This document shows, in pieces, positions 24,713 through 31,988 of a DNA stretch of 35,157 bases. The notes under the pieces were generated by a model. It did no database searches and was not told the origin of the DNA. It saw only the letters and a program-made list of their open reading frames with translations. Position 1 is the stretch's first letter; every line of letters begins with the position of its first letter. Source of the DNA: an uncultured Erysipelotrichaceae bacterium. Lineage in GTDB: Bacteria; Bacillota_I; Bacilli_A; RFN20; CAG-826. The stretch spans positions 1 through 35,157 of the forward strand of contig CADBIO010000007.1 in assembly GCA_902794835.1 (NCBI GenBank), given 5' to 3'. Position numbers and translations under genes: made by a program.

Positions 24713-26696
24713 ACAACTTCCCATGAAAAAAAGAAGCGGGATGGGTGCTTTTAAACACCTGTTAGGGATGATTCTTCGTTATTATCCTGGCTATTTCTTT
24801 TTGGTCATTCTTGCAATTCTTGTGGTGAGCTTCTCCTCCGTTGCCAACTCTTATTTTGTCGGTAACATCCTCATCGACCAATTCATCACCCCAGCTTTGA
24901 ATCAATTTGCCGCGAATAATCCCGTTGGAACCATTGGCAGCGCTTATGACATCATGACGACTGAAATCACCATATTTGATTTCCACTTCTTTGAAGTCAT
25001 AGGCGTGATGATTGTGATTTTTGCCTTAGGGGTGATCGGTTCTTATGTCTACAACTTCTTCATGGCTTATATCTCGCAAGGGGTGCAAAAGAAAATCCGC
25101 GATGAACTTTTCGCCCACATGCAAGATCTTCCAGTGAGTTATTTTGACAACCACACTACTGGCGATATCATGTCGATTTATACCAATGACGTTGATGCTT
25201 TGCGAGAAATGTTGGCCCGTTCTATCCCAATGATCTTCTCTAGCATCGTTTCGATGATCGCTTGTTTTGTCATTATGATGATGACTGACCTTTATTTGAT
25301 GGGCGTGGTCGTTGCTTTCGGCATTTTAATGTTCTTTTTGACCAAATTCTTCGCCAGCCATTCTGGGAAACATTTCGTTCAGCAACAAATCCAACTTGGG
25401 CGCACCAATGGATATGTAGAAGAAATGGTTTCGGGACAAAAAGTGGTCAAGGTCTTCAATTATGAAAGAAGAAACGTCGCAGCGTTCACAAAAGTGAATG
25501 ACAGACTTTATGAAGAGGCTGTCAAAGCCAATCGCTATGCCAACACTTTAATGCCAACCGTCAACCAATTGGGCAACGTTCAGTATGCCGTCATCGCCCT
25601 TTTGGGTGGCATATTTGTGGTCAATTCGATTACCGGGTATGGCTTTTCTGATTTAGCCACCGGAACTTGGGGCCACACCTACACGATCGGCATCATTGTT
25701 TCTTTTTTGCTTTATTCTAAGAGCTTTGTTCAACCGATTGGCCAAATGGCCCAGCAATTGAACACCATCACGATGGCCTTGGCCGGGGCTAGCCGTATTT
25801 TCGGCATGATTGATGAACCCCAAGAAGTGGATGAGGGGTATGTGGAGTTGGTGAATGCCAAAGAAGATGAAAACGGCAATCCGGTTGAAGTTTTAGAGAA
25901 CACCGGTCGTTGGGCATGGAAACACCCCCACGCCGATGGGACTACGACGTATACTTGGTTAAAAGGAAAAATCAACGTGAACGGTGTCGATTTCGGATAT
26001 GTCCGCGACAAAATCGTTCTCCATGACATCACCGTCTATGCCGAACCGGGACAAAAGGTAGCCTTTGTTGGCCCTACCGGAGCGGGGAAGACGACCATTA
26101 CCAATTTGTTGAACCGTTTTTACGATATTGCCGACGGCAAAATTCGCTATGACGATATCAACATCAACAAAATCAAGAAGGCAGATTTGCGGCGTTCTTT
26201 GGGCATGGTTTTCCAAGACACAAAACTTTTCACGGGCACTGTGCTAGAAAACATTCGTTATGGCAAACTTGATGCGACCGACGAAGAAGTCTATGCCGCG
26301 GCTAAATTAGCTAATGCCGACACATTTATCAATCAATTGCCTGACGGTTACCACACGGTCTTGAAAAACGGCGGAGCCTCGCTCTCGCAAGGGCAACGAC
26401 AATTGTTGGCCATCGCCCGTGCAGCAATCGCCAACCCGCCAGTTCTGATTCTGGATGAGGCCACCTCATCAATCGACTCCCGCACCGAAGCGATGGTCAC
26501 CAAAGGCATGGATCAGATTATGGAAGGTAGGACGGTGTTTGTCATTGCTCACCGATTATCTACGATTAAGAATTCTGATGTGATTATGGTCTTAGATCAT
26601 GGCCGGATCATTGAACGTGGTTCACATGATGGACTCTTAGCGGAAAAAGGCAAATACTATCAGCTTTATACAGGCAACGCGATCGAAAACAAATAA
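24699..26696 (+). CDS. ABC exporter half-transporter with catalytic ATP site
   Basis: A 665-aa partner of the preceding protein. There are six membrane segments in about residues 25-350. A 45-residue insert (VELVNAKEDENGN, then GRWAWKHPHADGT) lies between the membrane and ATPase domains and recurs in this exporter group. The ATPase has canonical Walker A GPTGAGKTTI (near 457), ILDEATSSID with the catalytic Glu, and VIAHRLSTI with the switch His, but a non-canonical signature LSQGQ. In the heterodimer these pair so that one site is fully active and the other inactive. The start at 24699 follows GGAGGAGGTGA, inside the end of the previous gene. Confidence 0.94.
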   Translation: MSMNKQLPMKKRSGMGAFKHLLGMILRYYPGYFFLVILAILVVSFSSVANSYFVGNILIDQFITPALNQFAANNPVGTIGSAYDIMTTEITIFDFHFFEVIGVMIVIFALGVIGSYVYNFFMAYISQGVQKKIRDELFAHMQDLPVSYFDNHTTGDIMSIYTNDVDALREMLARSIPMIFSSIVSMIACFVIMMMTDLYLMGVVVAFGILMFFLTKFFASHSGKHFVQQQIQLGRTNGYVEEMVSGQKVVKVFNYERRNVAAFTKVNDRLYEEAVKANRYANTLMPTVNQLGNVQYAVIALLGGIFVVNSITGYGFSDLATGTWGHTYTIGIIVSFLLYSKSFVQPIGQMAQQLNTITMALAGASRIFGMIDEPQEVDEGYVELVNAKEDENGNPVEVLENTGRWAWKHPHADGTTTYTWLKGKINVNGVDFGYVRDKIVLHDITVYAEPGQKVAFVGPTGAGKTTITNLLNRFYDIADGKIRYDDININKIKKADLRRSLGMVFQDTKLFTGTVLENIRYGKLDATDEEVYAAAKLANADTFINQLPDGYHTVLKNGGASLSQGQRQLLAIARAAIANPPVLILDEATSSIDSRTEAMVTKGMDQIMEGRTVFVIAHRLSTIKNSDVIMVLDHGRIIERGSHDGLLAEKGKYYQLYTGNAIENK

Positions 26697-26761
26697 AGGT
26701 GCATCCGCTCCTGTTTAGGGGTAAACTATCGGTGCGTTTTGTAAAGAGAGGAATACGAAGT

Positions 26762-28246
26762 ATGGAAGAAAAATTAACTGACCAAGAACTCGCTAGAAGA
26801 GCGAAGCTTCCACGTTACGAAGAACTTGGCGTCGATCCATTCGGGCAAAGATATGAATGGAAAAACCAAATCCGCGACATCCGTAAAGAATATGGCGAGA
26901 TGGAGGCGGAAGCTTTAAGCGCCAAAGAGGTGACTGTCGATATCGCTGGCCGCATTATGGCAATCCGCGATATGGGGAAAGCTGCTTTCTTTAATGTCAA
27001 AGATGAATTCGGAACCATTCAGGTTTGGATTGGAAAAAACGTGGTTGGCGAAGACAATTACAAAATCTTCAAACTCGAGGACCTTGGCGATATTTGTGGC
27101 GTTCAAGGGACGTTGATGAAGTCGCGTACCGGAGAATTGACCATCCGTTGCACCAAATTCACCCATCTTTCAAAATGCTTAAAACCATTAGCAGAAAAGT
27201 ATCATGGTCTTACTGATTTGGAAGATCGTTGCCGTCGTAGATATCTCGACTTAATCATGAATGACACAAGCCGCAGAACCGCCATTCTTCGTCCAGCGAT
27301 TGTCAAAGGCATTCGCGATTATTGCGATAGCCTTGGCTTTACTGAGGTTGAGACTCCAGTTCTTTCCCCCATTGCCGGTGGCGCGAACGCAAGGCCATTC
27401 ATCACCCACCACAACGCTTTAGATAAAGATTTCTATCTTCGCATTGCTACAGAGCTTAATTTAAAGAAATTGATGATTGGTGGGATTGACCGTGTCTATG
27501 AAATTGGTCGTATTTTCCGTAATGAAGGCATGGACAACCGTCACAATCCTGAATTCACGACCATTGAGCTTTACCAGGCTTATGGCGATTTAAGAGATAT
27601 GATGGCCTGGGTCGAAGGCATGATCCACTATGTGGCAGACAATGTCGTCGGCAAGGAAGAATATGATTGGCAAGGCAACCTTATTAATCTCTCCAAGCCA
27701 TTCAAAATCATCACGATGGCAGAGGCCATTAAAGAGAAGACGGGTGTTGATTTCACAGAGGACATCCCATTCGAGAAAGCGGTGGAACTTGCCAAAGAAC
27801 ATAAGGTTCCTTTGGAAAAAGCCTGGAACAGCACTGGATATATCATGCAAGCTTTCTTTGATGAATTTGTAGAGCCGACTTTAATTCAGCCGACCTTCAT
27901 CACGACATATCCAATTGAAGTCTCTCCTTTGACGAAGAAGACTTCAGATCCTCGCTTCGTTGATCGTTTTGAACTCTTCATCGGCGGCTTTGAATTTGGC
28001 AACGCCTACTCTGAATTGAATAATCCTTTCGACCAAAGAGAACGGTTTGAAGCTCAAATGGCTGCCAGAGAAAGAGGAGATGATGAAGCGAACGTCATTG
28101 ACCATAGTTTCTTGGAAGCAATGGAATACGGCATGCAACCAGCTGGTGGCATCGGCGTTGGCATCGATCGTCTTTGCATGTTGTTGACGGAACAGCCAAC
28201 CATTCGTGAAGTTCTTCTCTTCCCGACGATGAAGGACGAAAAGTAA
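26762..28246 (+). CDS. lysS: Lysyl-tRNA synthetase, class II
   Basis: A 494-aa protein of normal length. The N-terminal OB-fold anticodon-binding domain (about residues 45-150: VTVDIAGRIMAIRDMGKAAFF) is followed by the class II core: FTEVETPVLSPIAGGANARPF (motif 1), RIFRNEGMDNRHNPEFTTIE (motif 2) and the C-terminal GIGVGIDRLCMLLTEQPTIR (motif 3). The start is ATG 26762 with AGAGGA upstream; upstream codons in frame are unlike the family. It follows the ABC exporter by 65 nt with no obvious terminator or promoter between, so some read-through is likely. Confidence 0.97.
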   Translation: MEEKLTDQELARRAKLPRYEELGVDPFGQRYEWKNQIRDIRKEYGEMEAEALSAKEVTVDIAGRIMAIRDMGKAAFFNVKDEFGTIQVWIGKNVVGEDNYKIFKLEDLGDICGVQGTLMKSRTGELTIRCTKFTHLSKCLKPLAEKYHGLTDLEDRCRRRYLDLIMNDTSRRTAILRPAIVKGIRDYCDSLGFTEVETPVLSPIAGGANARPFITHHNALDKDFYLRIATELNLKKLMIGGIDRVYEIGRIFRNEGMDNRHNPEFTTIELYQAYGDLRDMMAWVEGMIHYVADNVVGKEEYDWQGNLINLSKPFKIITMAEAIKEKTGVDFTEDIPFEKAVELAKEHKVPLEKAWNSTGYIMQAFFDEFVEPTLIQPTFITTYPIEVSPLTKKTSDPRFVDRFELFIGGFEFGNAYSELNNPFDQRERFEAQMAARERGDDEANVIDHSFLEAMEYGMQPAGGIGVGIDRLCMLLTEQPTIREVLLFPTMKDEK

Positions 28247-28267
28247 GAATCTTTGTCATTAACATTG

Positions 28268-28294
28268 AGGCGGACCTAGGGGTTCGCCTTTTTT
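28268..28294 (+). terminator. lysS terminator
   Basis: AGGCGGACC/GGTTCGCCT form a 9-bp stem with one G-T pair and a TAGG loop, followed by T6. The T-run overlaps the -35 box of the next promoter. Confidence 0.9.
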
Positions 28295-28344
28295 GACAGA
28301 AATTCTATTTAAAAGTAATATAATGATGCCAATAAAACTTGGCA
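28293..28344 (+). promoter_or_regulatory. Promoter and operator of the small XRE gene
   Basis: TTGACA (28293-28298) and TAATAT (28316-28321) are 17 nt apart. Just downstream, TGCCAA (28327-28332) and TTGGCA (28339-28344) form a perfect inverted repeat with a 6-nt spacer, positioned for autorepression by the encoded regulator. No ribosome site separates the operator and the ATG. Confidence 0.7.
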
Positions 28345-28351
28345 AACATAT

Positions 28352-28567
28352 ATGAAAAATTCCATTTCATTAAAAAATCATGTTGCTCAAGTCAGGAAAG
28401 AGAAAGCACTTTCCCAATCTGAATTAGGAAAAATCGTTGGCGTGTCGCGAAACACTATCAGTTCCATTGAAACCGGCCAATTCCAGCCAACGGCAAAATT
28501 AGCATTGTTGCTTTGCCTCGCTTTAGACAAAAAATTTGAAGACCTCTTCTTTCTCGCCCAGGATTAG
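28352..28567 (+). CDS. Small XRE-family regulator
   Basis: A 71-aa protein that is almost only a helix-turn-helix: VAQVRKEKALSQSELGKIVG, VSRNTISSIETGQFQPTAKL and LALLLCLALDKKFEDLFFL. This is the short XRE type common in Bacillota, sometimes paired with a membrane gene, which is absent here. The protein probably binds the TGCCAA/TTGGCA repeat over its own transcription start. The stop overlaps a GGATT/AATCC terminator hairpin. Confidence 0.9.
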   Translation: MKNSISLKNHVAQVRKEKALSQSELGKIVGVSRNTISSIETGQFQPTAKLALLLCLALDKKFEDLFFLAQD

Positions 28568-28581
28568 GCTGAATCCTCTTT
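28561..28581 (+). terminator. Short terminator at the end of the XRE gene
   Basis: GGATT and AATCC with a 6-nt loop, followed by TCTTTT. The stem is short. Confidence 0.5.
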
Positions 28582-28608
28582 TGGGCATAATTATTCATTC
28601 GATGAAAT

Positions 28609-28667
28609 CTGAAGAATTAAAAAACGTTCATGATTTTTTGGCAATTTTGCCTTAATTCAGTCTTTTT
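28609..28667 (+). terminator. Long hairpin with T-run
   Basis: CTGAAGAATTAA pairs with TTAATTCAG (2-nt bulge), enclosing a second hairpin GGCAA/TTGCC, and is followed by TCTTTTT. It may be the second terminator of the XRE transcript. The inner TTGGCA/TGCC arms resemble the XRE operator in reversed order. Confidence 0.5.
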
Positions 28668-28671
28668 ATAA

Positions 28672-28882
28672 GTGAGGAGGCTTTCTGCCATGGAGGAAGC
28701 TGAATCGTGGGAAAACGGAAGCGGAAGAAGTAGGAGCGAAGAGTAACCGCCTTTCTTGGCCTTCTTTGTTTTTGCCACCGAGAACCACGCAAGCTAAAAA
28801 TATGGCAGGCGTGCATTAATATTCGAAGGATGTTTCGCAGTCTCCTTCGTGGGTTTTGCGACTAACCCAGATAGGTCTTTAA
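28672..28882 (+). ncRNA. Candidate structured RNA or long leader upstream of rpsF, class unknown
   Basis: There is no substantial gene here, but pairing potential is high. CTGCCAT (28686-28692) can pair with ATGGCAG at 28802-28808. CACGC/GCGTG pair at 28786-28812. CGAAGGA/TCCTTCG form a 7-bp hairpin (28824-28849). GGGTT/AACCC form another (28851-28867). The 5' part is strikingly purine-rich and holds an 18-codon frame (28690-28746) behind a good AGGAGG at 9 nt. A weak TATAAG (28667-28672) could be its -10 box. I compared it from memory with 6S, RNase P, SRP, tmRNA and T-box RNAs and found no match. It may be a small RNA or a decayed leader. Confidence 0.3.
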
Positions 28883-28891
28883 AATCCTTGT

Positions 28892-28920
28892 TTGATAAGT
28901 CCTTTTTAGTTGTGTATAAT
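28892..28920 (+). promoter_or_regulatory. Promoter of rpsF-ssb-rpsR
   Basis: TTGATA (28892-28897) and a perfect TATAAT (28915-28920) are 17 nt apart, the strongest promoter match in the window. It gives a leader of about 85 nt before rpsF. Confidence 0.85.
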
Positions 28921-28961
28921 TGGCTTCGCTTCCTTAAGAAGGAAGGGAGCAACATTCTCTT

Positions 28962-28987
28962 ATGGTCACGCATCCGACGTGATCCAT
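28962..28987 (+). promoter_or_regulatory. Probable S6:S18-binding leader hairpin
   Basis: ATGGTCACG and CGTGA-T-CCAT form a 9-bp stem with one bulged T and a loop CATCCGA that contains CCG. Leaders of rpsF operons carry a hairpin of this kind, bound through a CCG trinucleotide by the S6:S18 complex for feedback. It lies 26 nt before the rpsF ATG. A second hairpin, CTTCC/GGAAG, lies just upstream. Confidence 0.5.
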
Positions 28988-29013
28988 CAGACCAAAACTA
29001 GGAGGTGCTAATC

Positions 29014-29301
29014 ATGCAAAAGTATGAGATCATGTACATCTTATCTGCCAACCTCGAAGAGCAGGCTAGAAAAGATGAGATCGCCAAACTTCAAGGTATT
29101 CTCGAGGCCAACAAAGTCAAAGTCTCCAATACTCAAGAATTAGGCATCAAAGATTTCGCTTCGCCAATCAAAAAGCAACTCAAAGGTTATTATGTCGTCC
29201 TCAAAGTGAGCGGCGAACCAGAAGGCCTCAACGAGTTCACCCGTCAAGCGAAACTTGATCAAAACGTTATCCGTTTCTTGATTACGATTGACCAAGACTA
29301 A
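29014..29301 (+). CDS. rpsF: 30S ribosomal protein S6
   Basis: A 95-aa protein with the S6 ferredoxin-like fold: QKYEIMYILSANLEEQARKD at the N-terminus and KKQLKGYYVVLKV before a C-terminal QNVIRFLITI strand. The ATG at 29014 has AGGAGG 8 nt upstream; a GTG at 29005 lies inside that site and is rejected. It is first in rpsF-ssb-rpsR. Confidence 0.96.
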   Translation: MQKYEIMYILSANLEEQARKDEIAKLQGILEANKVKVSNTQELGIKDFASPIKKQLKGYYVVLKVSGEPEGLNEFTRQAKLDQNVIRFLITIDQD

Positions 29302-29346
29302 GTCGTTTATACAAACTGACAAAACTAACATTGGAGGATCGTAATA

Positions 29347-29796
29347 ATGTTGAATCGTGTTGTACTAGTCGGTCGCCTCACCCGCGACCCAGAGATGCGT
29401 AAAACTGCTTCCGGATTGTCTGTTGTGTCCTTCTCATTAGCAAGCAACGACGGAAGAAAGAACGCTGATGGAACAGAAAATACGCTGTTCATCAATTGCA
29501 GCTTGTTTGGCCAAAGAGCCGAAGCTTTCTACAAATATACCCGTAAAGGTTCCTTAATCGACGTTGAAGGAAAACTTCAACAAAGAAAATACACCAACAA
29601 AGCTGGTGCCCAGGTTACCGTTACGGAAATCCTTGTGGATAATTTCGATTTCTTGGATTCCAAAAACTCTGCCCCTGCAGAAGACGTTGGCTACAATCCG
29701 CAACCTGAACCGGTTGCCCAACCACAACCACAGAATCAACCAGACTCTGGCAATTTAGATGCCATCGATGTCGTGGATGACGACCTCCCGTTCTAA
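29347..29796 (+). CDS. ssb: Single-stranded DNA-binding protein
   Basis: A 149-aa protein. The OB fold starts [18 protein letters not shown], with [10 protein letters not shown] and [14 protein letters not shown] following. A Pro/Gln-rich linker (residues 112-135) leads to the acidic tail DDDLPF, the docking site for replication and repair partners. GGAGG precedes the ATG. Its place between S6 and S18 is conserved in Bacillota. Confidence 0.97.
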   Translation: MLNRVVLVGRLTRDPEMRKTASGLSVVSFSLASNDGRKNADGTENTLFINCSLFGQRAEAFYKYTRKGSLIDVEGKLQQRKYTNKAGAQVTVTEILVDNFDFLDSKNSAPAEDVGYNPQPEPVAQPQPQNQPDSGNLDAIDVVDDDLPF

Positions 29797-29818
29797 TTGG
29801 AACAGAAAGGAATTATTT

Positions 29819-30049
29819 ATGGCTTTCAGAAAAATGAGATCCAGACGTAAGGTTTGCTATTTCACCAAGAACCACATCAAATATATTGATTATAAAAACG
29901 TTGAGCTTCTCCAGAGATTCATCACCCCTGAAGGAAAGATCATGCCAAGATCCAGCACTGGAACTTCCGCTAAATATCAACGTCAATTGGCGAGAGCAAT
30001 CAAAAACGCCCGTTTCATGGGTTTACTCCCAGAAGTTGGCGCGAAATAA
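29819..30049 (+). CDS. rpsR: 30S ribosomal protein S18
   Basis: A 76-aa protein: [38 protein letters not shown] and [18 protein letters not shown]. The start is ATG 29819 after AGAAAGGA. It binds next to S6 on the 30S platform and with S6 may act on the operon leader. Confidence 0.97.
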   Translation: MAFRKMRSRRKVCYFTKNHIKYIDYKNVELLQRFITPEGKIMPRSSTGTSAKYQRQLARAIKNARFMGLLPEVGAK

Positions 30050-30065
30050 TTGCGTTTGTAGTTGT

Positions 30066-30113
30066 CCAAAGTCGTTTATCCGAAGTTGGCTAAAAACTTC
30101 CATCCGACTTTGG
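30066..30113 (+). other. Two-tier hairpin after rpsR
   Basis: CCAAAGTCG (30066-30074) pairs perfectly with CGACTTTGG (30105-30113). Inside, GAAGTT (30082-30087) pairs with AACTTC (30095-30100). No T-run follows, so it is not a simple terminator. It could protect the mRNA 3' end or be a regulatory element. Confidence 0.55.
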
Positions 30114-30130
30114 GCGGTATAGAAACATGA

Positions 30131-30159
30131 AGAGATCTATCGAAAGGTAGGTCTTTTTT
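30131..30159 (+). terminator. rpsF-ssb-rpsR terminator
   Basis: AGATCTATC and GGTAGGTCT form a 9-bp stem with two G-T pairs and a GAAA loop, followed by T6. Confidence 0.88.
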
Positions 30160-30216
30160 GTTGTTTTTAATGTCGCTTGCCGAGTTTTCTCTTGTTCGCG
30201 AAGTCTAAGTTGTACA

Positions 30217-30263
30217 ACATAATTGTGAATGGAGAATTTTAGACCGAATTGACAAAATGACCT
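30217..30263 (+). repeat. 47-bp direct repeat, copy 1
   Basis: This copy matches 31712-31758 at 42 of 47 positions without gaps. It begins ACATAATTGTGAATGGAGA and ends TGACCT. The pair brackets the permease gene. No open frame is present. The 300-bp gap from rpsR to the permease otherwise holds hairpins, terminators and a promoter. Confidence 0.8.
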
Positions 30264-30282
30264 ATCCAAACAATATTCAAAT

Positions 30283-30316
30283 TTAGCCGTCCGTCGGATG
30301 GCTAATTTTGTTTTTT
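30283..30316 (+). terminator. Terminator between repeat copy 1 and the permease
   Basis: TTAGCCGTCC and GGATGGCTAA form a 10-bp stem (one G-T pair) with a 3-nt loop, then TTTTGTTTTTT. No gene precedes it after the rpsR terminator, so it may end a short RNA that starts near the repeat, or be a second rpsR stop. Confidence 0.85.
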
Positions 30317-30332
30317 AACAAAATTAAGAATA

Positions 30333-30360
30333 TTGACTTAAATAAAAATAAGGACATAAT
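30333..30360 (+). promoter_or_regulatory. Promoter of the permease gene
   Basis: TTGACT (30333-30338) and CATAAT (30355-30360) are 16 nt apart. The ATG is only 8 nt after the -10 box, so the message is probably leaderless. Confidence 0.6.
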
Positions 30361-30368
30361 TTTCTCTT

Positions 30369-31670
30369 ATGATAGCAACTATTGTTATTTCAGTTTTAGC
30401 CTTTGTTGGAGTGATCGCTTCAATAATATTCATTCCTCATTTTAAAATCGGGAAAATCACTATTGATACATATTGGATACTTCCGCTTGTCGCCGCGATT
30501 ATTCTTTTGTCGGCGTCTCTTGCGCCTATTAATGAAGTTATTTCATCATTGACAAGTGATACATCTATTAATCCACTTAAGATACTTGTTTTATTTTTCT
30601 CAATGACAATTATTTCTATTTATCTAGATGAGCTTGGATTATTTAAATATCTCGCAAATAAAGCCGCTAAAAAGGCTGGTTCAAACCAATTTGTGTTATT
30701 TCTTATTCTTTATCTACTTGTCGCAGTTTTAACTATCTTTACATCTAATGATGTAGTGATACTAACGTTTACTCCATTTATTTGTTTCTTCGCAAAAAGA
30801 ACGAAGATTAATCCTCTACCATATTTAATTGCAGAATTCGCTGCCGCAAATACATGGTCGATGATGTTTATTATCGGCAATCCAACAAACATATATTTAG
30901 GCACCTCAGCGGGTATTTCCTTTATTGATTATTTTAAAGTTATGGCTATTCCTACTTTTATTGCAGGAGTCATCCAACTAGGAATTATCTTCTTAATTTT
31001 CTTTAAGAAATTAAAAGAGCCAATAAGTGCCGAAGATGAAGAATATAAAATTGAAAGCAAGGTTGATTTAATCGTCGGTTTAACGATTTTAATAAGTGTT
31101 TTAGTATTACTAATTATTTCGAATTATATCCATCTAGAGATGTATTTAATTTCTTTAATTGGTGCGGTCACTTTATTACTAATCTCATTATTTATTCGAT
31201 TATTCACTAAAAAGAATTGGAATTATTTAGGAGACTCACTTGTGAGACTTCCTTATCAATTAATTCCATTTATTCTATCGATGTTTGTAATTGTTGTTGC
31301 TTTATCCTGCCAAGGAATAAGTGAACATATATCTAGTTTTTTAAATAAGGGCTCATCAATTTGGATTTACGGAGCTTCTTCATTTATAAGTGCGAATATC
31401 ATCAACAATATTCCAATGTCGATTTTATTCTCTAACTTAATTAGTGGACTTACTGGAAAAGCTTATTTAGAAGGAGCTTATTCTTCGATTATTGGTAGTA
31501 ATATCGGAGCGATATTCACTCCTATAGGCGCTTTAGCGGGAATAATGTTTTCTTCTTTGTTAAATAAACACGACATCAAATTTTCATTTTTAAGTTTCAT
31601 AAAATATGGATCTATTATTTCTATTCCCACATTAGCGATTTCACTATTATTCTTAATGATTGTTTTATGA
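30369..31670 (+). CDS. ArsB/NhaD-superfamily anion or ion permease
   Basis: A 433-aa integral membrane protein with about 11 hydrophobic segments. The family signature is in the centre: FTSNDVVILTFTPF and, in the next segment, MMFIIGNPTNIYLG, with a mirrored NIINNIPMSILFSNLI and SNIGAIFTPIGALAG in the second half, the inverted-repeat pattern of ArsB/CitM/NhaD transporters. The substrate (arsenite, dicarboxylate or Na+/H+) cannot be told, and no ars genes are adjacent. The gene is much more AT-rich in codon use than the ribosomal genes beside it (ATT, TTA and AAT dominate). It is bracketed by 47-bp direct repeats and lacks a ribosome site close to its ATG. Horizontal acquisition is likely. Confidence 0.85.
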   Translation: MIATIVISVLAFVGVIASIIFIPHFKIGKITIDTYWILPLVAAIILLSASLAPINEVISSLTSDTSINPLKILVLFFSMTIISIYLDELGLFKYLANKAAKKAGSNQFVLFLILYLLVAVLTIFTSNDVVILTFTPFICFFAKRTKINPLPYLIAEFAAANTWSMMFIIGNPTNIYLGTSAGISFIDYFKVMAIPTFIAGVIQLGIIFLIFFKKLKEPISAEDEEYKIESKVDLIVGLTILISVLVLLIISNYIHLEMYLISLIGAVTLLLISLFIRLFTKKNWNYLGDSLVRLPYQLIPFILSMFVIVVALSCQGISEHISSFLNKGSSIWIYGASSFISANIINNIPMSILFSNLISGLTGKAYLEGAYSSIIGSNIGAIFTPIGALAGIMFSSLLNKHDIKFSFLSFIKYGSIISIPTLAISLLFLMIVL

Positions 31671-31711
31671 ATAAACTCGCTTATTTTTAAGTGTATATTT
31701 ATATATTGAGG

Positions 31712-31758
31712 ACATAATTGTGAATGGAGATTTTTAGACCAAATTGAATAAGTGACCT
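31712..31758 (+). repeat. 47-bp direct repeat, copy 2
   Basis: This copy matches 30217-30263 at 42 of 47 positions. It lies 41 bp after the permease stop. The rest of the 31671-31988 gap shows only a terminator and a promoter. Confidence 0.8.
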
Positions 31759-31859
31759 CAGACAACCATAACTGTTCTCAGGCACGGACAAATCACGTCG
31801 AGAAGGCAAGTTTTTTAGCCTGGTGTAATTAAGAGTAATTAGTCGAAGAAAGACTTATA

Positions 31860-31887
31860 AGGCGTCTCGAAAGAGGCGTCTTTTATT
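31860..31887 (+). terminator. Terminator after repeat copy 2
   Basis: AGGCGTCTC and GAGGCGTCT form a 9-bp stem with two G-T pairs and a GAAA loop, then TTTATT. It is 190 bp after the permease stop. Confidence 0.8.
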
Positions 31888-31931
31888 ATATAAAGAAGAC
31901 CCTCGAAGCCGTTTGCTAGGATAGTCCGGGG

Positions 31932-31971
31932 TGACATTATGTCATCTATAACGAATGGTTTTTGCTATAAT
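31932..31971 (+). promoter_or_regulatory. Promoter and palindrome of the 381-aa gene
   Basis: A perfect TATAAT (31966-31971) has the extended TGC before it, and no -35 box is seen. A perfect palindrome TGACAT-T-ATGTCA (31932-31944) lies where the -35 region would be, suggesting a regulator site. Confidence 0.6.
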
Positions 31972-31988
31972 GAATTGGGAGTAAGTCT

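Noticed and set aside
28672-28882. 6S RNA, RNase P RNA, SRP RNA, tmRNA or T-box leader
   Set aside because: None of the conserved core motifs of these classes could be found, so only an unassigned RNA candidate is reported.
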